Source: Beaufortia kweichowensis (lineage: Eukaryota; Chordata; Actinopteri; Cypriniformes; Gastromyzontidae). From it: a stretch of 64,000 bases of DNA. Location of the stretch: NCBI GenBank assembly GCA_019155185.1, contig CM032797.1, positions 9,286,881 through 9,350,880 on the forward strand, in the 5' to 3' direction. The notes under the pieces are model-generated. The model was not told the DNA's origin. It did no database searches and saw only the letters and a program-made list of their open reading frames with translations. The position numbers and the translations under genes are program-made. Each line of letters starts with the position of its first letter. The stretch's first letter is position 1. Positions 25,101 through 37,100 of the stretch are shown one piece after another.

Positions 25101-28100
25101 TAAAATTTTTCACACTTATGTCATTCAAACCCTGTATATGAAGACGATATTTTGCAAAACGCTGGTTACTGGCACCTATTGACTTCCATTGTACCTTATG
25201 TTCATACTATGAAAGTGAATGGGTGCTGATAACCAGCGTTTTGCAAAATATCTTCCTCTGTGTTCTGCTGACGCAAGAAAGTCATACAGGTTTGACATGA
25301 TAAGAGGGTAAGTAAATAATAAAATAATTATTTTTGGGTGAACTATCCCTTTAAATTTTTTAATAATAAATGCAGTTTGCATTATTCTACAATGAAAATT
25401 TCTAATTTTGGTATGCTAGATTTTAGTCACTTCAACATATTGTATTGTTGTATGCAGATGGCTAGTTTTCTTTTGTTTTTTTTAATCAAATTTTGTCTCA
25501 TCTTTTGGCAGTCCGAACATCACAATAGAGATGTTTAAAATTCTGGCTGTGACAACATGTCTTTGTTCTATTTTGTAAAGATCGTAGGTAGTATTCAGTA
25601 TATAGCATCAAAAATCCAATCTCTGGCTTTATACGTGTGTGTATGAGTGCCTCTGTTTGCTTATTCCCCCATCTGAATGTTTCCTCAATGTTGATGTTAC
25701 ATTATGAATTTAATGTTCCCCTGCCACACGCACAAACATACAAACCACTGTCCAAACAGTTAACTCACCATGGCCGCAGGTCTCTCAAGCATCAGTACAT
25801 GAGAGGTTGTTAACAGACTGAATGATCTCTCTCTTTGACAGCCTGTACTGCCCATGAGGGCCAATGATGTGAACAACAAATGTATATCTGAGGTCTGATA
25901 AATATTTTTATCTCGTTGACACTGAAGAGCGTAATTGGGCCCCAGTGCTGATGCTAAGAGAAGTTTGATGGAACAGATGCAGGCTTAATTTTATAATTCC
26001 ACTTAAACCTGTCAACAGATCATTTGTTGTTGTTTGTGGTGTCCGATGTGTTGTCTAATTTAATTTTGAGAAGGTATTGTGGTAGTTAAAGTATCACAGG
26101 TGATTCATCATACTATTAGTCTTGAGTTTAATATAACAAGCCCTACAGTTTATTAAACGAGTTGACATATAAATGCTTACTCAAAATAGTAAGAATAGTA
26201 AAAGTAAGGTGACGTGTGAATTTTTTCAAAGATTTTAATACAGTCTGTCTTAGCTTAATATGCAGAGAATTTGGTGGGTAATTTTTACAAAATTCAACCA
26301 TTTTCTGTTTTGTAAGCTGGGCACAAAAATCACATCTTCAGCAATGCCTCAACACCAAAAGACACTTTTGACTTTGCCACATTTTGAAGTTTTCCACTAA
26401 TGGCAATTAAATCTGTTGTTTTTGTCACATTTGAAGCCTTTCATTTGCTGTCTTGAGTGACAATTTGATCATTTCAGAGTTGTAAAGTAGGAGTTACTCA
26501 TAATATTGCTGGAAGCGGTTAAATCTGTTATGTCTAAATGATACGTGTAGCTATATTTAAATATGTTAGAGTGAAGCTGTTTCTCCCAGTGGAGTCTAGC
26601 TTAATTGTAGGAAATTTTCCCATGTTCAGCGAGTGTGAAAATGAGAGATACGCCATGTGTGAATTCTAACACTCCCACATATTTATTTGTAGTATAAACT
26701 TTGAATTTCTAATAAGGAACTTGTTCTTTTTGTCTTTTTGATGCGTCTTCTTTCAGGGATTTGTCTTCGCTGTAGAAAATAAGTTGTCTATCTAAGCTGC
26801 TTTGACAGCCTCAGTTGGTCTTCCAGTCTGGTTTGCTGATTGTAAAGTGGTTTCAGGCATTTTTTATCTGGTTGGGTTTGGAAAGCACAAGTACATTCAC
26901 AACCAGTTTCCCATCTTGTTTCATTTGTTAACGACGTTCCTCTCTTCCCCACACAGCGAGCAGCTCTGTGCCTTCTGTTACTGTGGCGGTCGAAGCTTAC
27001 TAGGCCAGGGGGATCTGAAGCCATTCAGGGTCACACCCGGAAACGACCCTCCACTCCACCAACAATCCTCGATAGAGGAGGGCCATGACCATGATGACAA
27101 AAGCAAGGCTGCCAGCCAATCAGGGAGGCGCAGGGGCCCAGAGAGGTAAGCCGATTGGCCGTGCTGGCGGGGCTGTCGTAAGGTGTTTGAAAAAGCAAAA
27201 TCAGACCTGATGTTTGGAATAGTGTTTACATGAGCTTAGATAATTTAGACTATTCTCACGGCAACGGAAACGCTACGCCGTCACAATTGTTTCTTTCTTA
27301 GGCGGTATCTGTGAAACCGATCACACAGTATCAGTCATTGTTAGAGAGAGGAAAGCGTTATACAAGCCAAAGCGTGTGTGTTTACATACAGTTCTGAACA
27401 GAAGAGGAGCGCAGATATCTGACGTCACTAGTTGAATCACCCTCATCTGGATGAAATTCCGGGCAGAAACTGTTTGAATATGGCTCATTCCAGTCGAACA
27501 CTACACTCATTGCCCTAGCGTGTGTGTGTTTTTGCTTAATATCCTGGAGACAGAATCATGCGAAGCAAAACAGAGTGTTTGTCCTAAAGTGAACCTCTGG
27601 TTGCTTCAGTGGATTTATCCCACATAGACGTTTGTCCTCATAAAGACATATTTGGACTTAAAATACTTTTTGTGGTCCCATAATCAATATATATTTATAG
27701 ACTATCATACATAATTTTATATAAAGGGTGGTTGATATTCGTCTCGATATTTGGCTATTTTGTCCTGAATTGCATTTATATTATTTAAATGAAAGAGACA
27801 TCTAGCATATCTACATTGTGATGTGCTTACTTACTTTTAATAAGAATTCATATTTACACATTTCGCAATTCACAGTAGTGAATAGTTCATTTAATGTTTT
27901 ATTATGAAAGCTAAGCAAAATTGTCCTTTTTTATAATTACTTCTTCCATGAAAGCAAACGTTAACCTTCTTTGAACTAATGGTAAAGCGATATCATTTAT
28001 AAAGAATCACCTTTATGAGACCCTAAATGATCCTACAGTCACAAAGGTATAAACAGGCAAAGGGCCGTTGGCTATTTGCTTTTCATATGTTGCTCTCCGT

Positions 28101-31100
28101 CAGCTTTCAGCCCTGGCTGATCATTACCCCGAAGCCATCGGGAGTCACATAGAGCGAGATGTGAGACGCCGGTCCCAGCGTGCGCTCAGCCCAACAAAGA
28201 GCCCTCTCCCTGCTCTCTCGCACAGCTGCCTAATTTGTCTTGGCTCTTTGGAGCCAATCAGCCGTCTCCCAGGGGCCCATGTGACGTAATATGCTGCCAG
28301 TGTGCTGCTGGCAGTTAGCCAGTCCTGCTGAGCTTTGTCATCTGCAGGGCCACACTACTGAGCAGCAGAGCAGACCGATGAAAGAGCGGAAAAAGAATGG
28401 TTTTAAGGGAATATTTGATTTGTTGAACTTGGATCAGCGTGAGGAAGATCACCCAGAGGGTTTTAGCGGGTTTGTGATGTTTAATAAACTGACATTGTTG
28501 GGATGTATAAGAGAAGATTTTGTGAAACCTGTTGAGTATGTCATATTTTACCACAAGATCATATGTATGACATATTTTGCCTAAAGAAATTAGAGTTTGT
28601 TATGATTTTATGTGCACATTATGTTGAATGCTTCATCATAGTTATTGCGTTTAGACAAACATCCTGTAAAAAACAAATGAATATTGTAGTTGTATTAAAG
28701 GTGTATCGCACCATTTCTTAAACTAAATGGTAAACATCACACTTCTGCCAACTGTGTTTGTGTGACACAGGACAACCATCAGTGTAATGTAGTTATTTTG
28801 CTAGAAATGAAACTTTTTTTTCTATTTATTAAATAACTGTGGTGATGCCTGTTTTTATACAATCCAGTGAATGAATTGCTTTACAGATGATGGTTAATCT
28901 TTTTTTTATTTGTAACTTAATGATACCTTTCACAGCTTTGTGAAAACTTCATGTTATGTAATATTTGAGTTTAAGACAAATTGCAGGTAAAATACCATCA
29001 TACCACTATTAAGCACAAGTAAATACATTCAGTATACATCATTTTTTAAACATTTTCTTAGTTACAAAAACAGAAATATAATTCAGCATAAACTACCTGA
29101 AAGCCATCCTCGTGTATCAATTAGTGCTTTAGGGTAAAATAATATGCTGCATTGTTTTCATAAAATGCAATATTGACACCATTCAGTTGTCATGGGAATA
29201 CACAGAATGTCATTCACCGACACGCTGCGTTTAAAATCACCATTGACCCTCATATATGTCACCCGTCCCGGCAGATGGATAGAGAAGGGGTATAATGAGA
29301 TACGCAGGGCTGTGATGAGATAGATGCATTTTTATCCCATGATGTGTTTACGATGAGTCATTTCTGTGTAAGTGGTTAATCAATCAGCACCGCCCCACAC
29401 CCCCCACCCAATGCCTAAATTAAAATGGCTGTGAGTCAAAGCCCCCAGTTGCTGAATGTCAAGAATAAATTAACACTCTTGCGGTGCCCGTGGATTATGG
29501 TAGAGAGGGCCAGCATTCAGAGAGTTTTTACATATTTCTATGTTAATTGGTACAGTTTTTGTTTTACCTGTATTTAACTGTGCTTTTTTATCCACAGCGG
29601 TGATTTCATTGTCCTTTTGATGGCGAGGACAATTACGAATAAAAATAATTACCATTTTAGTAATTAACTTGATAATAAAAAAGTACAAAAGGGTTAAGCT
29701 GTGCAAAACGAAATATTTTTAGAGTCGCAGCCACAGAGGGTTTTTTTTCTGCTAGATAAAGCACAACAAATTAGAGAAGAAAACAGGGATGTCACAGGGG
29801 TGATGTGTTTTTTATTAGTGGAACTATTTTCAAATTGACACAGTGTCTTAATGCAGCACTAATGGTGCAAGGGTCTGAAAAACAGCTTGAGGTTTGACAT
29901 CAAAATGGCTCACAGAATCTAACAGAGCCTACGCCATCCTACTCCACAATCGACAAGAAATAAAGACAGAAACAAAAAATATCTGACGCATTATTAATGT
30001 AGAAAACATAAAAAATTATGTAAAATAAAAAACAAAAGCTAAAAACAAAGCTGACAAAAAATGGTTGATTTGCTTTTCATACCGATATCTATCTGTCTAA
30101 AGCATTCAGACTGATACACATTTCTCCAATTTAAGTGTTTAACTGATTCCAAACATGTTGGGCATCAAATTTGAAGACAGATCATCCATCCATGATCTTC
30201 CTGACCCGTGTAATATCTCTGTTCTGTAGTGTTGGGACTGAGGATGCAAGTGGCAGGTTCTGGGACGAGCTCCACCATGTTGGTCTGCCGGAAGGCATTG
30301 TTGCCCAAACTCTCTTCGATGAGTCGGGTAAGCACACTATAAAAGCTTTATTAGTGCACAGAGAGAGAGAAACAAAATATAGATTAACATGCTAAAAAAG
30401 TACTGTATAAAGATGTATCCTTTTAAGTAATTGTAGAAATGAAAGATAATGGTTTCTTTATAAAAGTGGACTTTTCCTCTTTCGCTTTAAGCTGTTTAAA
30501 GCTCTTAATGATTGTTCAGGTCGGTTTTTAAGCAATGCATGTCAACGTGACGCATTTAAAACCTCAATTTTGACAGCTGGTATATTGTGAAGACTTTCTG
30601 TAAATAAATCTCACACATGGAAGAAAGAAAAAACTTAAGTGTTTGAACAAAATAATAAATGAATGATGATAAAATCTTCTTCACATTGTGAAATATTCCT
30701 TATGCTCTCATGCAATTTTCTCATGCCTTTCTTTTGCCCGCAGGTCAGTGCTGGGCCCATCAGAGTTGCGTGTTGTGGTCGAATCGTGTGTGTCAAGCGG
30801 AGGATCAATCACTGCTAAATGTGGACAAAGCCATCCACTCAGGGAGCACAGAGGTATGTTGGGATATCTCTGCTTTAGCTGACTTGTATCGCGGCTGAAA
30901 CGTAGGAGAACTCATGAATAAAATAATGACTGTAAACCTTATGCAAATATTACATCACCTCTCTAGAGTACTTGAAAGGTTATGCAAATGAGGGTTAAAA
31001 TGCTCGGCTCGGTTTTAATGGCTGTGCCAAAGTGCGACTGCCTTTACTTGATTGACCAGAACGTGCTGCTGTATTTTAAATTTATCCATGACAACCATAT

Positions 31101-34100
31101 TTTTAGAATATATGGTTTTAGATTTAGTCATTTATGACTGTCTGTGTGGGAGTGCTTTTGAGATGGTCCTTTTTTAGAGAATGCTAGTGTTAATTAGTTA
31201 AATCAGCAAGGGTAACAACTACTTGAGTTATCCACTACCAACTTTTCCAGAGAGATCATGCTTTAGATTTACATTTTTGCACATGTTTTTTAATTTATTT
31301 TTCTACACCACATATATAGTAGATATAAAAGGTATAGCTGAATCTCTTATACTCCATCATCTCACACTTTACTATACCTCCAAGCTGTCATAGTGTCTAT
31401 AAAATTGCATTTATTTGTTTCTTATGAGCTGTTTACTGTCACTTTAACCACATTAACCTGGTTCTGCATATACCTGCTGCCTCTCGTGCCAGTGTGATAA
31501 TGTCTTTCTGTAAGCGAACGGAGCCGGAGAACGGATCTAACTGGCTGCTAAAGGTCGCCGCTGATCAGCAGTGAAAAAGAAAAGGTCACGGCTCTCGGCT
31601 GTGACGTCATCAGCTTCATCACTTAGCACCCCCTCCGATTGCATTCCCTAATAGCACTTTACCATTTGATCTTGTGAATTAGCAGCAACACTTCATTTAA
31701 CTTTAAATGCCAGTTTAGAGTTGGATAAATACGTGTGAACCTTCTTGTAGGTAGCGTATATGATTGGCCTGGTTTTCTAACACTGGATGAATACCTGTAA
31801 TTTGCACTGTGCACCATTTGTTTGCCGCGGGCGTGGAATGCCGTGAGGTGCGAAACAAAATGTGGGATTAATGAGATGCAGAGAGCAGCTGTAAACACGA
31901 GGGTCGACGGTGTGTCAGGTCCAGGCTCGTCTCAGCGTTGGTTGACTTTTAGTGGACAGCTGGTTTCAGAGCAGCTCATTAGGCAGTACGACGAACAGTC
32001 AGAGACTCCGAACTGATCTGTCCAAATAGAAAACAGGAACACTGGGGAAATATGTATGTGTTTAGAAACCTGTTGTAATTTAACACAGTTAGTACTGAAT
32101 GGTCCTGGGACAGTATTTCATTGGAGCACTTGACCCATTATATAACCTTTGGAATGTCACTAAAAATGAATGTGCCTGGCATAAGATACCAAAAGATGAG
32201 ACACTGACTTTTGCTGAATATGTATTAGGTCTTTGCCTGTTCGCTATGGCGGTACTGGCCAAGAAATACTGAAATTCAATGTTTTGCTACTCTGCCAAGG
32301 TTACAGAGCTGTTTTTGTAAACATTAATTGTTATGGTGTGTTGCGTGAAGATGCTGTAGTTTCATTTTTGGCAGTGTTTGTAATAGAACTTTGTCTTTTC
32401 AGCGGGGTAATAACCACAACCACTGTTTCATTTCAACATTTAATTGTTTCCAAAATCAGAGCGCACCGCTTTTTCTTAAATGGAAATACTGCTATTAATT
32501 AGGGATGGAGCAATAAGATTTCAACATTGGCCAATACGAATATTTGTCACCCACAAAATGATTAGATTTTTTTATTAATATAGATCAGTGGTCATGTTTT
32601 CAATAAGTAAACTAGAAAAGCACATGCATTTTAGCATGCTAGCTAGTTTATTGCATAATCAAATCATTTCTATAGAACGTTGATTGGTTCCTTGTAACAT
32701 TGAACATCTCAACGTTAAACGATAAACTATGTTTTGTACAGGTTTTATTTTGTTTTGGAAAGTATTTTATTGTTTTACCTAATTTGCATATAAGCATCGA
32801 AATAGAAATAGAAACCAAGTGTTTAAGCAATACCAAGTTCATGGGTTTGATTTCCACAGACGGTGTTAAAAATGTATGCGCTATAAATCACTTAAGGTAA
32901 GGTGTACAGTAAATGAAATATAACAACATAATCACTGACCTGATAAGCCAGGGCAGCCGGCTTAAAGCTCATATACTGCCCATACATCATCAAGTCATCT
33001 TTACTGTTAAACTCTATTATACTTCATAATGAAAGGGTTGTGAAAGAATTGTAAAAGTATGATAGACAATGTACCAGCTTCTCTCTTAGTGTTTCTGTGG
33101 TCTGTGGTGGATTACTAGCTTGATGGGATAATTACAGTTCAGTCAGTCTATCATCATTGTGGGTTATGTCACAGCTTACTGTTAGTCTGACCACACATAT
33201 TACACTGTCAGCTTTGATGTTTTATTGTAAAGATTTTTTTGCTTTCACATTAGTTGCCAGACATTTACATGTTGATTTTGATGAGTACTTAATGCATATA
33301 AAATTTCACTCATGTCTTTCAGTGCTCTAGATTGTGTTAAAGTAATTGATGGCCTGTCTTTGTTAACATGTTTTATTATCAAAACTGCATTTTTGCTGTC
33401 TTATAAAGTGTGTACTCCTTCTTTTTCATAGCATTGTGCATATTGTAAGCGCCTTGGAGCATCCATCAAGTGCTGTGAGGAGGGGTGTGATCGCTCGTAC
33501 CATTACCCGTGCGCGGGGGCCGCTGGCACCTTTCAGGACTTCAGGAGGCGTTCTGTCCTGTGCACAGAGCACATTCCTCTGGCCGTCAGCAAATGTGAGA
33601 TTTAATAAACCACATTTTTTCACACATTCTTAGAAGAAAAATGGATATTAAATGATGGTTGAAAAGGTCATAAAACATTTGGTGGACAATATGTGTAATT
33701 AGCGCTGGGTGATATAGCTTAAAATTTTTTAGCTTAGTAACCTTCAGCCTTTTGATTTTGTTAAATATGTTAAATTAATTTATTCGCTCTAAAATTATAT
33801 AAAAAATATATTTTTTCAATCAGAGAAATCATCATTTCAAACAGTCTGCCACTGCCAACTGATTAAGAATACAAATGTGATACAACTCTAGTTAAAAATC
33901 AAGATATGCTTTGAGTTTTTATTCACTTCATTTAAACTAATTCATTGACCGTTAGGACTGATTTACAGAAATGAACCAAATTTCATCACCAAGATTTCTA
34001 AACTAGGGATGAAAGCGTCTGCTAAATGAATACATGTACATTTCTAATGGCCCTTTAGAAAACAATAGCGTAATAAAGTGCAATATTTAAATATATCACT

Positions 34101-37100
34101 CCCAATTTATTATTACCCAGTGTACTGTATATCGCCTCCAGTGGGTCACTTAACCCTGATCCTGACATAAATTCATTTTTAATGATTATTTATTGCTTAT
34201 TTTTTATTTGTTGCTATTTGAGCTTGTTGCAAAGCCAAAAACGTTGTTAGTTCCTGCCAGATGGTTTGTGCTTTTTGTATATGTGTTTAAATAAAAAATA
34301 CTTCAATAATAAGTAATAATTCACTGTGAAACACTGTGTAGAATGTGATACCTAATGGTCTAAATAATTAGAGGAAGGGGATAGAGCAAGAAAAATAACA
34401 TGCTTTTGTGATGTCACCTGACCAGAAAAGTTGTTTCAAAAGCCCAGCCAAGTTCAAACATTTTGAAAAAGATAGAATTTTTTGTTTGGAAGAATGTGCT
34501 CCAGCAAAACACTTACAATAAGAGCAAGGAAGTGCATTAAAAAAAGTAAATATTTTGGTTCATGTTGTCTTTAAAGAGATGCTTTCTCTCTTTCACAGAT
34601 GAGGATGAAGCAAACTGTGTATTGTGTGACAGCCCCGGGGATCTCCTGGACCAGCTCTTTTGCACCAGCTGTGGGTTGCACTACCACGGCATGTGTCTGG
34701 ACATCAGCGTCACTCCTCTGAAGAGGGCAGGCTGGCAGTGCCCAGAGTGTAAAGTGTGCCAGACATGCAAGTGAGTTGCTGCCAAGCTCTGCCTTTCACT
34801 TTCCACGGAAATAAATCAGCCGATCCTTAATACCGCTTCTTTATTAGCTCATGTGTTCTTACTACATTAGTTTAGTTTTCAATGACATTAGTTCTCATGT
34901 GTAATCACTGTTGAAACACATTTATACATCTTATAAAACTGCCTCTGTTGGGTGCATACAAATGCCTATTCAATGAAATTAGTCGTACGAAAGGATAATT
35001 GATTTGTGTCCTTCAGGGAGCCTGGAGAAGATACTAAGATGCTTGTGTGTGATATGTGCGACAAAGGCTATCACACCTACTGCTTACAGCCGGCTATGGA
35101 TTCTATTCCCACCAACGGATGGAGGTGTAAGGTACGGACAACTCTGATTTGACATAATGAAAGATAACTGCCACAGTTTCTTCTAGAAATGCACCAATTG
35201 ATTTTTTCGGTGTAATGTTAATGACAATCCTTCTTCTGTAGAACTGCCGGATGTGTGTGCAATGTGGCACACGAAGCAGTGAACACTGGCACCATAACAG
35301 CCTGCTGTGCCAGAACTGTGTGGATCAACAGGATACCAGCCTCACCTGCTGTCCTGGTGATGTAGATCCTGTCGTCACTAAAGACCCGCTTTCTTGTCGT
35401 CACTGCAAAAGGTATATTTTTGTTGCAGATGTGTTCTTTAAACAGTTGTAATAAATGAGTAAAAACATATATATTATCCAGAATCTAAATTGGTTTTGGG
35501 TGTGATGAATGTTTTCTTTTTTTTTTTTTAAGGTGGTTCCACCCAGAGTGTGAGCAACCAGTTGAAGGCCACACACATGCTCAGCCCAAAGAGGATCTTT
35601 TATGTTCCATCTGTAGGAACGCCGGATTTGAATCAAGTTCTCCGCACACAGTTGTAGAAGAAGTCCAGGAGGAGATTCAGTCGCACATGGGCGTTAAAGA
35701 AGATGCACAGCCGGTTTTGTCAAACGAAGATAATGAACCTGCCAAAGTTGAGGATGCAGAATCTCTCCAGCTTGACAGTGAGATGCAAGGTGAAGGAGTG
35801 GAAACAGCTGAAGAACAAGTGACTGGTGAGACTTTATAAACATCTGAATATAGTGAGCATTGCTATTTCTGGGAACATTATTGTCTGATTTTTCAGAAAG
35901 GAATAAACACTAATTATTGATTGGTGTTAGGGGCTTGTATTTTGTTGGATCTTGATTTTTATTGTTATTTTGTTTTTTGGTATCTTTGGTTTCCTGCATT
36001 GAATCTTTGTTTGTTTGTTTCATATGATTTTAAAGGCTCTGTTTTGGCTTTGGTTTTTATGATGTTCATTTCACATACAGTTGTGCTGTGAGTTCAGCCC
36101 AGACTCTTTGATACATGAGCACGGAAGAACTTCAATCCTTCAGGCACATGTTGTGGAAATGGAGAGTAGGCCAATGTATCCCACAGGCCCACATGCCTCA
36201 GATGTGGCTGCATTAGTCTGTACTGGTCTGGTGGAAGAGGCTATTTGAAACTCGTCTTGGCCTAGTTTTCCTGTGTAATGCAAAGACTCTTCGAAAGTGA
36301 TGCTTGCCCATGTGATCCATGTGGTTTCCATATCTCTCTTCTGAGGATGTTGATTGACCTCTGGTGGGCACAACACCCTCTGTAAATGAATAAGAGTATC
36401 TTGACTCATTAAGGATGGGTATGATGATGATAATATATGGCGTGAAAAATGTGTCAGCTGGTAATGCTGTTCTCAGCATTTACCCTTTCCACTATGATTA
36501 ATGTTCAATGAAAAGGCACCTTTCTTGGGAAAAGGGAAAAGAAAAGGGTTTTAATAAAACAAGTGTTGTTCTGCATCAGTATTAGTTTCCACATTGTTTG
36601 TCATATGTTGATTTGTGGCTTGCCCCGCATATCCGGCACGAGAGTCACTCTTCTTTTTGAAAACTGAAGAGCGTCTTATTTTATAGATCTTTGCCAGTGG
36701 ACTTTGAAATTCCTGAAAATCTCCTCTGTGTGTAATATTCCATCACAGTCTTGTGATCAAACAGCTTTGGCTGTGTGATACATTAACACTCTGCTGTCAC
36801 AGTATAAATCTCAAACACAGTGTCAGTAACTCAATTCCCCAAGCCTTAGGGCACCAGCTGCCCGCAGGCCCTTAACAACATAAGAGTGCAAATCTCTGGG
36901 TGGAGTCGTGAGATCTTGGCTCCTCTCACGCTGGGTTCATGGTTATTTAGGGTGCCGCAGGGTAGCTTGAGCATGTGTGCATGCATATACTGTCAACTGT
37001 AGCTGTTAGTTGACAGCTGTGAAGTTCCACCAATCAGATTTCAGATAAGAAGTGATTTGAGACTGTTTTCACACTTGGTTTGGTTGCTTGGTTTAAACAT

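Larger units (their letters stand above)
24635..26956 (+). other. kmt2c: kmt2c intron 4 (2.3 kb)
   Basis: Holds two adjoining non-autonomous DNA elements (24,925-25,064 and 25,065-25,354) and otherwise nothing recognised. Confidence 0.7.
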
